Source: Meandrina meandrites (taxonomy: Eukaryota > Cnidaria > Anthozoa > Scleractinia > Meandrinidae). Taken from it: a stretch of 64,000 nucleotides of DNA. The translations under genes were made by a program, and so were the position numbers. Positions 34,501 through 46,899 of the stretch are shown here, piece after piece. The stretch is taken from the NCBI GenBank assembly GCA_963693305.1, contig OY855907.1, positions 35,378,301 to 35,442,300 of the forward strand. The letters run 5' to 3'. The notes under the pieces were generated by a model. That model was given only the letters and a program-made list of their open reading frames with translations, was not told the DNA's origin and did no database searches. Numbering within the stretch: position 1 is the first letter of the stretch; every line of letters starts with the position of its first letter.

Positions 34501-37500
34501 CTTTTAACATGGCAAATACACAATCTCCGATAAAATCCTCGTCAAAATGGTCCTTTTACACAGTTCAAATCAGCAACTTTAATCGAAAGTCTGCTTGGAA
34601 ATCGATAACTGATTAATCAAAGTTTTCGAAGTTATCGCAAAGGCTTGTTGTTTGGATCGTTGCGAAGGTGCCTGTCACTGGCGGCTCGAATTGAGGTGAG
34701 TGTTGTCTTGTTGTAATATGACCTGTTTTCTTGCAGACATATAAAACTTCAATTCTTCTTTTTCCTTTTCCTCGATTTCGGTGAGAAATTCGTTCTGTCA
34801 GGCAAACCAGTCTACAAAAATACTCGTAATGAGACAAATTTTAGTCGTGAAGATTAATCGCTCCCTATTTAGCGATAGGTCGAATTCACGGTAATTATCT
34901 CGATAAACAAACTGAAAACCACTTGTTTGCAAAACATGACTTCTTCACTTATCTTTAAAAACTTTTAGGCCAAAGTTTGTTGCCTTCTTGGTGTTTTCTG
35001 GCACGCTGTCGTCTTTTATTTTCACTATTTTTGATTCTGAAACGTTAGCGAAACGCGAGTTTACGCCGGCCATTTTGTTTTATGTTTTATGGGATAATGC
35101 ATTATCCACTCGGTAGCGAGTGAATAATGCGGCATTAGCCCGAGATAGCGAACCAATCAGATTGCTGGAATAGCCAAGATCACTGAGTGTGTATATACTA
35201 ATACAATTTGTTTAAGAAAACTGGAGAAATGAAAGACGATATTTGGACAAACCTGCATGTGATTAGACGTAGCCACGGAAGTATCAATCATGGACGCAGT
35301 TGCCATATCAAAATTCGAGGTGGTGACATCTCCCCCCTCCCTACGAAAACACACACACATTTGTATGTCCGAGGGCTGATATTCACTCCATTACAAGTTG
35401 ATAATGGCTTCTTCATCTTGCTTATCTTAAATGACATGCTCCCGTTTGTTAGAAGGTATGTCACATTCAGTAACGTCTGGTTTGGTTTTATTTGAGCCTC
35501 ATCGCATGGAGAAGATTCTTAAAAATAAATCAAAACTTTTTCTTTAACGTCTCACTTAACGCCTTTTTGCTTTGGAAGTTATCGATCCTAGGAGTCATAT
35601 GTATGCAGCAAATAATAACGGCGGGAGTGTGGAAGGTTATGAGTTTGACTTCCGTTGGTTTGGCTGCATAGCCGGTTCACTTGTATAAAATTGTTCTTTC
35701 GCGACATTTGTCATAGAAAATAACAATTTACAGATAATATTAACCATAGTGTTGCAATTATTGTATTAATTCTTAAATTGATTGACAATTTTGCCAAATT
35801 CGTTGCACGTAATGGCATTTTGAATTCGTTTCAAACTGTGGTAAAAACCGTCGAGAACATGACCTCCCCACTCTTGGGGCCTGCAGAGCTCCATCGACAA
35901 AGGATTGATCATTGAAAGCAAAGGACAGCTTCTCGATATTCTCAATTTTATCTCATGGAGTGTAATCTAAAACATTGTCTTACTGGCTTCCATCAGTTCA
36001 CATTTTTCTCCAGCCCACGGTACTTTGCACGAACATTCAAATGTTTGTTTCTTCTCGTCAGGTTCACAAGAGCCACCATTAAGACAGCCGGTCATCAGGC
36101 ATCCCTGAAAAGTTAAAGTAGGATGAAAAACCACGAATATAATGTCTGAAAGAAGAGTCAGTCTGCGTACTGCATCTACGTTATCATGGTCCTGAACGCA
36201 CTGAATTGACAAGATTTGTTTGGCCCTTCCAAAATTCTCGACAAAATTTGTCTCTGCCAAATTTTAAATTTGTCAAGCGTGGGCGCACTGAGAAACAGCA
36301 AAATAATGTTTACTGCAAGTATCAATACACGGAAAAAAAAACATGGCTCAACTTGGCTGCTTTCAATTTGATCAGTCGTGATGTAACTTGTACATGTACT
36401 CGGCTGACTCGGATGGTTTGCATAGGGATGCGTATTTGGTACAAATTGAACAGTACTTGGCCCTGGAGATACAACTGGAACGTAAACTTGGGAGCCGTGA
36501 TCGTTGATCTTCACCGTTTGATTGCCGCGCAAATATGAAATAATTTTGGCGGGCTTCGGATCGCCAACTCCAAGTAGAGATCAAATATTTTTTTTATTAA
36601 TATTTTCCTTCAAATCGTGGCGTGTAAATTGACAAATCTGTCAAATTTCTCGCCTGACAAAAATTTGTCCTGCTCCGAGGCAGGACGACGGCGTCATTGA
36701 AGTTTGGTAAGCCTTGACAGCAATTGGTAGATTTAAAATCACCGGACGCACTTGTCTCAGGGAATTGATGACAGATGTTTTACGCAAAATAAACAAACGA
36801 GGAGCGATTTTGATATAAATGTTTATTCTTGATAATGGAAACCTTACAATGAGTATAGAAGACGCGGGGCATGCATCAGTGTCATCGCAGTATTCACATG
36901 CACATTTGGAGAGCTTTCACAAAGAAGAATGGCACGTTTTTCTTTATACACTCTTCACAACAAGCGGCATGCAGAAGCAAGAATATTATTGGTTCTGTGC
37001 TTTTCGCGAGTAGTGGTTTAGAACGAAAATATTTTCTGATCGGCATGCGCCGTAACAAGCGCTTAGACTAAAGAATGACATATTGATCAAATTGTCTTTA
37101 GCTGGCAACAAATGCTCATCCGAACTTGCAAAGATAACATAAAGAGCATATCATTTTACTAAACTCTTCCGGCGATTAGTGCTTTATCAACTAGGATTTC
37201 CCTTCCACGCATGCAGAAACCGCAGTTAACATAGCAATAAAAGAAAGCAGTTACAGAGCTTGAAACAAGACGCAAATATAACGATTTCCTCTGTACGAGA
37301 CATTTATGTAACTGGTTAAAACGTAGACTAGTAATGTTATAATACCTTTAGCATCGTAGAAAAAGTAACTCCTTGTTCATCATAAAATTTGGTGTTTGCG
37401 TCGATTGCTCCGTGCTTGTTCAGTTCACAAGTTCCTTTGCCGTTCTTGTCGGATGGCACCTTTAAGTTTGTGGAAGCACACCAGGAATTTCTCAAGCACG

Positions 37501-37675
37501 AATGGCCGCACGACATTAAACTGGGAGACTCAAAATGTTCGACGACGTGCCCTTCAAGCCGCCGATTTTCCCACACCGCGAGGTACGCTGTCGAGTCTTC
37601 TTCGGCGGTGAAAACTAAAACATTTACCATTCCTATAAACAGGATATGAACGAGAGCCTGAATGGCGTTCATCAC
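31531..37675 (-). CDS. PAN-EGF-fibrinogen-like protein, copy 2 (damaged splice donor)
   Basis: Exon 1 is 37675-37346 (signal peptide, PAN domain WENRRLEGHVVEHFES), exon 2 is 36104-35984 (EGF), exon 3 is 35517-35426 (linker), exon 4 is 32199-31531 (fibrinogen-like domain, 8 Cys, ends LWIR-TGA). The coding parts are all open and would give 403 residues. However, the exon 3 donor reads AAG|ATAAGC where copies 1 and 3 read AAG|GTAAGC, and the exon 3 acceptor is AAG, not CAG. Skipping exon 3 would break the frame (phase 1 onto phase 0), and read-through reaches a stop after about 40 codons, before the fibrinogen domain. Unless a non-canonical AT donor is used, this copy yields a truncated PAN-EGF protein. 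Intron 3 is about 3.2 kb, longer than in copies 1 and 3 (about 0.9 and 0.5 kb). Confidence 0.75.
32841..35425. other. intron 3 of copy 2, mostly unremarkable
   Basis: No coding frame of note. The stretch 32850-33020 is shared with intron 3 of copy 3 (43290-43460; CACTCAAAGTTGGCACA...). A poly-G run lies at 33282-33299. Confidence 0.5.
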
Positions 37676-37719
37676 GTTCGAAGGCTGTTTGAAATGCGAT
37701 GTTGAGCCAAATACGTGAT

Positions 37720-37726
37720 GTTTATA
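37720..37726 (-). promoter_or_regulatory. TATA box candidate, copy 2
   Basis: TATAAAC on the minus strand about 45-50 bp upstream of the ATG, in the same conserved block as in copy 1. Confidence 0.45.
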
Positions 37727-38439
37727 GTTTGACTACAGTTATAAATGACGTAATGAGAGCAGAGCTGATTGGTTGCTTTCTGCCGGAGAAATGCTGTCAA
37801 TGCCTTGTTTCATGGCTCTCCACTCACGCAATTGCCTAAAAGGTGCTTAGTTAAACGCTGTTCACAATTGCTTTGTGCCAAAACTTTATCCAGATGAATA
37901 TTATTTTATCACCAAATGGGCGGTCAATACGAATGTTCAAAATTTAATAAAATGGCACAGGCTAGCTAATTTCCTTTTGAAATGTAAGGAATTGTATTAA
38001 AAGAGATGACAAGCTGTTGCGAAATTTTAGCTATAACTATTAACCAATCTGCCAAGAATCCGTGTGCACTGTGTGTGCGCGAGACAAATCATATACGGCA
38101 GAATCTGGCAAGATAAGACTGCACATGCCACAAGCACTAACAATCATAATTTTTGCAAAGGCATTAATGTAACACGAAGCAAAATCATTTTCTCGTATTT
38201 TGAACATGAGAAGATTGCTGCTGTGCCAGTTTGACAGCCATCGGCTGCAGATGATCTCACTTCTGTAAATTGTTTTTTCACTTTATCCTGAGGAAATATT
38301 TGCTATTTCAACTGACAGTTAATTAAAGGATGGCATTATTAAAATACTGTCTAGTTTAAAAACATTATGTCTTTAAGAGTTGCCACATACTCTAAAATGC
38401 CTGACAAGAGTCTTGGTGACGTTCCTCAAGTACGAACGT

Positions 38440-38880
38440 TGTTTAAAGTTTGAAGTTGAGCCAAATACGCGATGTATGTAGTTTGAGAGTACTGCTACCA
38501 TAAGGCTTAACAAGACCACCACTGATTGGTTCTTTTCTGTGGGAGTGAATGTAAATAATGTTATCTGTCAATTTGTAGTTTTCTAGATTGATTCATACTT
38601 CCTCACTCACACTTATGCTTATACATCTTGAAAAGGTATTCAGTTTAACGTTAGTCCCAATTGCTTTGGTGCTTAAAAAACTTTCTCAAGATGACCATTT
38701 GTATCTCAGTATATAAGCGCTTGACGAGAATATGGAATTTAGCATTCCTATGGATACGGCGATCAAATGACACAGACTACGTAATCCCCTTTTGAAATGT
38801 AAGCAATTTTATTAAAATAGATGACAAGTTGTTGCGAAATTTTAGCAATTACTTCTTTAAAAAAAACTGCTATTAACGAC
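38440..38880 (-). repeat. orphan 5' flank of the PAN-EGF-FReD family (stub C)
   Basis: It carries the TTGAGCCAAATACGCGATG block and the upstream module found in front of the intact genes, but the PAN exon that should follow is missing. A few degenerate codons of the signal-peptide region remain. It is the relic of a deleted gene copy. Confidence 0.6.
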
Positions 38881-39019
38881 CTCACAAGATTGTCGAACCG
38901 ACAGTAACATGTAACCTGAAAGATGGCATAAATGCAGTTATGTTCTTCGTTCCTAAGCCATGACTTTAACTCAATCGCAAAAATACTCTTATCTATGACT
39001 GACAATCGACAAAAGGCCT

Positions 39020-39640
39020 TCATAAAAAAGCACGGTAAAAGAGGATATCAATACATGTATATTCCTCGTTCTAAAAACACCAAAGGAAGTATAAAGCAAA
39101 ACATAGCATAGACTCATAGACAAATATATCCGTAGTATACACTAACCCTAGAGCAAAAATACTCTTATCAATGACCGATAATCGACAAAACGCCGCTATA
39201 AAAAAGCATGGAGAAAAAGGACATAAACGTATGAATATTCCTCGTTCTAAAAACACCAATGAAGGAAGACATCGCATGGTCATTTCCCAAGTCTACAATA
39301 ACATCATGACAAGAATACCTAAGTTATTAATCAGAATATTCCTCGTTCTAAAAACACCAAAGGTAGTACAAATACAAAGCCAAACCGGCTTAGCATAGAC
39401 AAACATATCCGTAGTATATACTAACCCCATTGTAAAAATACTCGCCGTAATAACAAAAGCATGGTGAAAAAGGACATAACACATGAATATTCCTTTTTCT
39501 AAAAACAGCAAAGCTAGTATAAAGCAAAACATAGCATGATCATTTTCCAACATCATCGTAAAAATACTGGAGTTATCAATCGAAATGACCGTCAACGCTC
39601 ACACAAATGATAACGAAGTATACTCCTCGTTCTATAAACC
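39020..39640. repeat. irregular tandem repeat, units ~100-176 bp
   Basis: ATTCCTCGTTCTAAAAACACC occurs at about 39061, 39237 and 39338, with a variant at 39489. The words GACAAA(T/C)ATATCCGTAGTATA and AAAAATACTCTTATC also recur. Spacing is uneven, so units have been lost or rearranged. Confidence 0.75.
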
Positions 39641-39711
39641 ACAAACTAAATTTCATGCCGCCAACTCGCGCTTATATTTTACAAACACTGTTGCGACAAA
39701 TACAAATGGAA

Positions 39712-39945
39712 CAATACTCAGTAGCAAGGCTGGGTGGTACGAACAGGGCGAGCGTAAGATTAGGTATTTTCTTAATCTCGAAAGACGGAATCTTTGCAGA
39801 AAAGCTGTGACAAAGCCAGTTGAAATTAAACGAAAATGTGTATGCTTCCCCAATCAGTTTGATGAGATCCTATAAGAGGACAAAACGTTCTACGAAACAC
39901 CTTACAAGTCACAAAAAGCTAGAACCCGCCACCCGCTAGCCATCC
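39712..39945 (+). pseudogene. short LINE ORF2 fragment
   Basis: The plus-strand frame reads WYEQGERKIRYFLNLERRN, then after a TAA stop EDKTFYETPYKSQ. This is the region just before the reverse transcriptase in LINE ORF2 proteins (the W-x-E-x-GE-x3-YF-x-LE-x-RN pattern). Only about 80 codons are left. Confidence 0.5.
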
Positions 39946-40203
39946 TTCTTTGATGAAGTGAGCATCTTTCACCACATTGAATGATCGAGATAGATCATCA
40001 TGTGAAGGCCAAGCCTCTGAAGAAGAATGCTTAAGTGGTACAGATGGCCTATCTGCACAGTTTTATTAATTTGTTTTGGGCAGTCGCTAGCAGCTGAGGC
40101 AATTAAATGGTTAAATAATCTCTTGGGATGTGGAAATGTTTAAGTGCTATATATATTTTCATTTCACTAGCTACATTGTCTTCGCAGTAAACAATTCGTG
40201 TGC

Positions 40204-40367
40204 TAGTCTCCTTCGCAGCCGTTTTTAGTGTCGTCACGCAACGCTCCTCCCCACAAACAAATGGTGATTGGTCAAACCGGTGGAAAGGAATGTTGTTCGA
40301 ATGTGAGCAGCCGTTTGTGGGGAGGAGCGTTGCGTGACGACACTAAAAACGGCTGCGAAGGAGACTA
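40204..40367. mobile_element. 164-bp MITE with 9-bp target duplication (MULE-like)
   Basis: Perfect terminal repeats TAGTCTCCTTCGCAGCCG extend to about 55 bp on each side. TTCGTGTGC is repeated on both flanks (40195-40203 and 40368-40376). A 9-bp duplication suggests the Mutator-like superfamily. Near-identical arms indicate recent movement. Confidence 0.85.
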
Positions 40368-40609
40368 TTCGTGTGCCGGCTATTATACTTCGCAAAGGTA
40401 AAAAATATCACTTCTCTTTGTTCAGCTATTAAAAACTTCATTATCAAGAAGTCTTTACAATTCCCACCTTCCAGAAAATTTCACATTCAACGTCTTTTCT
40501 AGACAGTTCACATTTGTTCGCTTACGTTTTTGCTTCTTTTTACTACAACACGAATAAGACATAGTGCGCTTTTTTCGGCCAAAAAAGTTAAACGCTTCGC
40601 TCGCTATAA

Positions 40610-41840
40610 ACCAAATAGTTTTTACGTGATGTTTATAGATTTATGCTGCAGCTACGATATGGCATAATTGATTACGGATTCGGATTACGTATGGTACCTC
40701 TCAATAAGTAGTTTGCATGTCTGACATCAATTCCTGTCTCCTCACTCAAATTGATTCTGCTTAAACATCTAAAAAAGTTTTAAACTAAACGTGGTTCAAA
40801 AGCTTTATCGAGTTGAATACATCAGTTTATCACAGTACGAGCAGTTAATGGAAGCATTGAGCAATCCTATTGCAGTAAAAATGATACGGGCTATTTAATT
40901 CCATTTTTATTAAAACAGATGACAAGTTGTTTTGAGATTTTGGCCAGAATTTTATTTAAAAAATGCTGCCAAGAACCCGCGTGTGTTGTGCGCGAGACAA
41001 TCATATAAAGCAGAATTTGGCAAGTACAAACTGATTTAAGATTGCAGTAAACATGTCACACGGATTAACAATCATAATCTCAGAAAATACATTAGATATC
41101 GAATTCAATCTAAAACAAAAAAAGAACATTTTCTCGTATTATAAACAGGAGACGATTGCTGTTGTATCAGTTTGACAGCCATCAGGCTAGGAACAGATGG
41201 TCTCACTTCGGAAAATATAATGTCGGCCTTTGTCCACGTTTTACCCGAGGAAATGTTTGCTGCTTCAGCTGTCAAGTAAAGGATGGCATTGTCACAACAC
41301 TTGCTAATTTACAAAATTGAAAAAGCTTAACTCAAATGGAAAAGGAAGTCTTTATCTGGTCGCAAAGAGCAGTTGTAATGTAAAGACAGTCGATATAAAC
41401 TGTCTAAAAGGCCTTTTACTCGACCAAAAAAAGGTATGAACCAGACGTTTACACAGATTAAATTTTTCCACAACTCGAGAAGAAAGTAACCAAAGGACCA
41501 AGCACGGAAGGAGTGCTTACACTACACTTTAAAGGGGAGAGGGGGGGCACTTAGGTTACTGGAACAGCTCTGTGTTGCTGACTAAGTATAACGTGCTTCA
41601 ATTCCCGTAAAACAAAATGGGTCCGTACCCATAATTTTTGCACAGGCAAAAATGTGCAGCCAGTGCCACGTTCTGGTGGCACGGATTGCAATATTCCTAT
41701 TATGTAAACAGTCCCCCGTAGAAAAGTATAAAATATGCGCTGGCAGCTTCATAACATTTTTCGTCAAACATATTTTATTGCAGTTTGCTGCGATTATTAC
41801 ACTTAACACTTAACTGGTGGATCTTAAAATACTACTTGAA
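40610..41840 (-). repeat. orphan 5' flank of the PAN-EGF-FReD family (stub D)
   Basis: Over more than 1 kb it matches the region upstream of copy 1 (26640-27740 and then 29370-29450): GTATGGTACCT(G/C)TCAATA, GCTGCCAAG, GAAGGAGTGCTTACACTACAC and others. The expected exon 1 is not present at its left end. Confidence 0.65.
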
Positions 41841-41845
41841 GTTAA

Positions 41846-42226
41846 AGGGGCTAGGTCACGGTATTTTAGGTAATTCTATTTATTTTCGTTAATTAAGAGT
41901 TCTAAACTTCAAATTAGCAGAGCAAAAGTCTTTTATTGGCAAAATTATGGCCACATAACAAACAAGGATGATTTTCGAGCATTGTAAATGACACTTTCAT
42001 ACAAATTGAGAGAAACTTGAAAAATATCGGGCAGCCGTTTTTCAAATTTACCCGAACGCAATCCGTTTTAATCTCCTCGAACTTTGCCCATCCATGCCCC
42101 TTTTTGGTCTTTCTGTGTTTCTTTTGAGTTCTTCTACAGTTTTAAGCCGTTATTGTTATATTTCAGTTAATTTTATGACAAGTTGGTCAGTGCCGAAATT
42201 GCCTAAAATTGCGTGACATAGCCCCT
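41846..42226. mobile_element. 381-bp MITE with TTAA target duplication
   Basis: Terminal repeats AGGGGCTAGGTCACG... and ...CGTGACATAGCCCCT are flanked by TTAA on both sides (41842-41845, 42227-42230). The related flank of copy 1 at about 29436-29460 (CTTCAAGTTAAGGCACAGCCGAGC) is the unoccupied site and confirms the exact boundaries. TTAA duplications point to piggyBac or Kolobok-type transposases. No coding capacity. Confidence 0.85.
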
Positions 42227-42404
42227 TTAAGGCACTGCCGAGCTTAGCAGTGCGATTATATGAATGTTCGCTATAAATTTATCTATTTCAATTTTATCGT
42301 GTACAACAGTGCTTTCTGCAAGCAGCTCACGACAAATTTGATGTGCTACTTTCGATATATTAAATTTCCCCTTTACAGTGAGGCCAGGATCGAAAACAGC
42401 CTTT

Positions 42405-45101
42405 TCAACGGATCCACAGGTTTAGTGAATACTTCTCGGTTGCGGTGGAAGTTGATTTAGCTTTATCGCCAAAGTCATATTCACGAGCCGAGCCCCTTTC
42501 TGAACCAAAAGATGCTTCGTTCCTCTCTGTTATTCCAATCCCGTGGTCAGCACGACTGCAATTTGACCCTCCTCCACCAATCATCATCACTGATCCATCT
42601 TCTCGCCAGTGACACCAGAAGCCGATCCCGTTAGCTCTTTGGATTTTTGCACTGCAGTTAGCCTGTTGAAACCCGTCTGTTGACTTGTAATCACCGCCAT
42701 ATTGAACCGTGCAATTTCCCAGACACTGCTTCTTCATGGCCCAAACTTTGCCATTTCTAAAGTCGCCAAAACTTGTGATTTTAGATCGGAATGTTTGTCC
42801 AGCCAAACAGTCATCTGTGGTCTGTAACAAAGGAATGTGACTGGGGTCATCACTGCGCGTGATCTTTAACTCTCTTCCGCTGGCCAACCAAAACGCCGGC
42901 GAGATCATGTCAGAGTTAACGGATGGATCTGTTGTTGTTCCCATGGCAACTTGCTGGTCGTACCACCAGTAACCGGTGTCCTTCATCCAATTCTTTTCGT
43001 CACTGTTTGAGAATCGGGCGATAAGAGTCCATCCTCTTCCGTCATCTGTCATGTGGCAGTACACCTAATGAGGGACCAAAGAATTAACCTGAAGGCGTGA
43101 TTTACATTCTCGTTACAAAGAGAAGTCTATTTTAGAATAAATTCTTAATGTGCGATCTGTAACGAGGCATACCGATAACAGGGAAAATATTTTAATTTTT
43201 GTGAATCAATAAGGCTTTTGGTCAACGTGTCTTAAATACAACGTGTTCAGTTGAAGAATTACCAAAATCAATGTGACAACCAGGCAGAGGATGAAAATGC
43301 TCAAATCACTGATTCCACTCAAAGTTGGCACATTATAGGATATGATGGGTATAGAATTACAGCAAAAGAGTAGTTAAAAATGTACTTTATTTTTTTAAGC
43401 TATTCCGGGCCCCTGCAAAAATGACAATTTGGCAGTATGCATTAATTTACTTCAGTTGAGGAATTAGGGTTAATATTAATTCTATTTCAAGTTGATAATG
43501 GCTTTTTAATCTTGCTTACCTTAAATGACATGCTTCTATTTGTGAGAAGATATTTCCCATTCAGTAACGTCTGGTTTGTTTTTATTTGAGCCTCATCACA
43601 TGAAGAAGCATCTGAAAAATAAATGAAAACTTTTTCTTTAACGTCGCACTTAACGCCTTTTTGCTTTGGACGTTAATGATCCTAGCAGCCACACGTTTGT
43701 AAAAAAATAATAACTAAACTAAAGTAACTGGCACGAGAATGGAAGGCTTTGGTTTGACTGCTGTTTCCGTTTTCCTTGTAAAAAATTGTCCATTTGCCAC
43801 ATTTGTCAAAGAAAATAATAATTTACAGATAACATTAACAATAGTGTTGGAATTATTGTATTAATTCTAAAATTAATTAACAATTTTGCCTCATTTGTTG
43901 CATGTACTGGATTTTGAATTCGTTTCAAACTGTGGTAAAAACCGCCGAGAACATGACCTCCTCACTCTTGGGGCCTGCAGAGCTCCATCAACATAGGATT
44001 GATCATTGAAAGCGAAGGACAGCTTCCCATTTCCAAGTTGTTGGATATTTTCTCAGCATTCTCCATTTTATCTCATGCAGTGTAATCTAAAACATTGTCT
44101 TACTCATTTTAATCAGTTCACACTGTTCTCCAGCCCACGGTACTTTGCACGAACAAGAGAATGTTTGTTTCTTCTCGTCAGGTTCACAAGAGCCACCATT
44201 GAGACAGACGGTCATGACGCAGCCCTGAAAAGTTAAAGTAGGAAAACTTAATCACGAATAATGTTTAAAAGACTGGTTACAAAAGTTGTTTAAAACTGGT
44301 TTGTCTACCGACTAATAGGAAACTGAGTGGTCCAAAATTTGAAAACGTCGCGCCAAAGTTTTCAAGTTTGACAGTGTTCTTGGAGGAGAACCACTAAAAA
44401 CAACATTGTGTGTGATTTGTTCGCATCTTGTGAAGGTTATTTTGTTGGTCAGTGAGTGCACCTTTATAAGACATCTCGTGATACTGTCCCTTTAACATTG
44501 ACAACATATTTTACTGAGCTCTTCCGGCGATTAGCGCTTTATCGAAATAGACAGCAAGGAAATGGAATTACGAAACTAAAAAAACCTAATTAAGTACCCT
44601 TTTCGAATCAATGAGCTTGTATGTATAGTTTTCGCTTCACCATCATTCAGGCGCACCTGATTTGTCTTCTAGTGATGAAAACTTGGATTTCCCCTCCACG
44701 CATGCAGAAACCACAGTTCGAGACGTTATTTATGTAGCTGGTTGAAACGTAAACTAGTAATGTTATAATACCTTTAGCATCGTAGAAAAAGTAACTCCTT
44801 GTTCATCATGAAATTTGGTGTTTGTGTCGATTGCCCCGTGCTTGTTCAGTTCGCAAGTTCCTTCGCCGTTCTTGTTGGATGACACCTTGAAGTTTGTGGA
44901 AGCACACCAGGAATTTCTCAAGCACGAAAGGCTGCAAGACATTAAACTGGGAGACGCAAAATGTTCGACGACGTGCCCTTCAAGCCGCTTATTTTCCCAC
45001 ACCGCGAGGTATGCTGTCGAGTCTTCTTCGGCGGTAAAAACTATAACATTTACCATTCCTATAAACAGGATATGAGCTAGATCCTTGATGGCGTCCATCA
45101 C
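42405..45101 (-). CDS. secreted PAN-EGF-fibrinogen-like protein, copy 3 (4 exons)
   Basis: Exon 1 is 45101-44772 (MMDAIKDLAHILFIGMVNV signal peptide and PAN domain), exon 2 is 44224-44104 (EGF; note CVMTVCLNGG in place of CL-TGCLNGG), exon 3 is 43611-43520 (linker, GTAAGC donor intact), exon 4 is 43064-42405 (fibrinogen-like, eight Cys, ends LWIR-TGA). Phases 0, 1, 0 join in frame to 400 residues. It is the most compact copy, at 2.7 kb. Just upstream of the ATG the 5' block is shortened by about 20 bp relative to copy 2 and lacks the GAGCCAAATACGTGATG segment, leaving only TATAAC where the others have TATAAAC. It may be expressed differently or weakly. Confidence 0.85.
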
Positions 45102-45659
45102 GTCCGAAGGCTGTTCAAACTGCGATGTTATAGGTTGACTTCAGCTATAAATGGCGTAATAAGAGCGGAGCTAATTGGTTGCTTTCTTTTTGAGAAATGC
45201 TGTCAATATGTAATTGGTCTGACAAGAATCCATGCCTCTTTACTCGCGCTATTGCATAAAAGGTGCTTAGATTTAAAAAAAGATAATAAAACAACAAGGG
45301 CTAGGTAGTTTCCTTGTAAATCTGCCAAGAATCCATGCCGTTTGTGTGCGAGACTATAACCATATACCGCAGAATCTGGCAAGATAAGACTGCACATGCC
45401 ACAAGAACCAACAATCATTATTTCAAAAATTGAATTTAATGTAAACGAAACAAAATCATTTTCTCGTATTTTGAACATGAGAAGATTGCTTTTGTGCCTG
45501 TTTGACAGTCACCAGCTGCAGATGGTCTCAGTGCTGTAAATTTTTTTGTTCACTTTTTCCTGAGGGAATATTTGCTATTTTAACCGACAACTAATTAAAG
45601 GATAGCATTATTATAACACATACTAGTTTACAAAACGCTATGTCGTTAAGAGTTGCCAC

Positions 45660-46870
45660 ATACTCTAATAGTCCCGGAAACGATAAAAACGAGAGTCTTC
45701 GTGGCGTACACCACGTCCGAAAGTTGTTTAAAGTTTGAAGTTGAGCCAAATACATGATATTTATGGTTTGAGTCTGCTTCTGTCGTAATGCGCGATAAAA
45801 GCACAGCTGATTGGTTGCTTTCTGCTTGAGTAATGTGAATAATGGTACCTGTCAGCATGTAGTTGTTCTGACATTAATACATGCCTCCTGCTTATACATC
45901 TTAAAAAGGTGTTTAGTTAAAGGTTGTTCACAATGGCTTTGATGCTTAAAAAACTTTCCCAGTATGTATCTCAGTATGAACGGTTAATGAGAATTTAGAA
46001 ATTGAGCGCTTCTGTGGCTATGAACAAACTACCAAATTCCGGTTTGAACATGTTGAAATGTAAGCAATTTTATGAAAATAGATGGCAAGTTGTTGCGAAA
46101 TTTTAGCTATGATTTCAATAAAAAGTCTGTTAAGAACAGGCGTGTGTTGTTCGAGAGACAATCAAATATGGCAAGAAAGGCCTTTTTCGCCAGTGCAAAT
46201 TAGTCACGTGAGTTTTTGAGGGGAAAATAAGCTTAAATCGCTAAATTTCAGTTGCTTTATTATTATTTCCGATGTTTTATATAACCATGCTTTGGTTTCA
46301 TTATTGTGGTGAAAATTTTTTGAGGTTCAGATTCTGAGTTGTACGTCGACAGTCATGCAGTCAACGCTTTTATAAAAAGAAAAACGCTTGCGCGGTTCAC
46401 AGGTCAGGTCAAGTTTTAGAGTAGGTAGTTCAAACTAACCTTGACAATGAATCATTACTCTATAGTCTGGCTCTCAATTGTGATTTTAGCACAGATATCT
46501 CACTATTTAGACGAGCCAAGTTTCCGAGAAACGGTATCATTTCAATGTTTGCCCACTGGCAGACAACATGGCTGATCTACATAACAATGTGACAACCATC
46601 CTGGCGGTATCGTGAATGAGGTCTGTTTGGCAAAAACAGACCGCACGTCAATGGGGCTAACAATCATAATTTCAGGAAATACATTAAATATTGATACAAA
46701 ACAAAACCCGTTTTCTCTTATGATAAACATGAGAAGATTGCTGCAGGCTGCCAATTTGACAGCCATCAGCTACAGATGGTCTCAGTTCGGGGAATATTTG
46801 TTCACGTTTTTTTCTGAGAATATGGTCTTCAAAGGCTATTTACTCAATAGAAAATTTGGATACGGGTCGG
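45660..46870 (-). repeat. orphan 5' flank of the PAN-EGF-FReD family (stub F)
   Basis: The TTGAGCCAAATACATGATATTTATGGTTTGA block and the upstream module are present, followed by a decayed signal-peptide stub (TKTLVFIVSG in place of IKALVFILIQG, start codon lost). The module is split by about 450 bp of unrelated sequence (46180-46620) and resumes at 46650-46870. Confidence 0.6.
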
Positions 46871-46899
46871 TCAAAAAAGCAGCATGTTAAACCGGATAA

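Noticed and set aside
36176..36538. 118-codon minus and 110-codon plus frames in the intron of copy 2
   Set aside because: Overlapping frames on both strands without domains; probably random.
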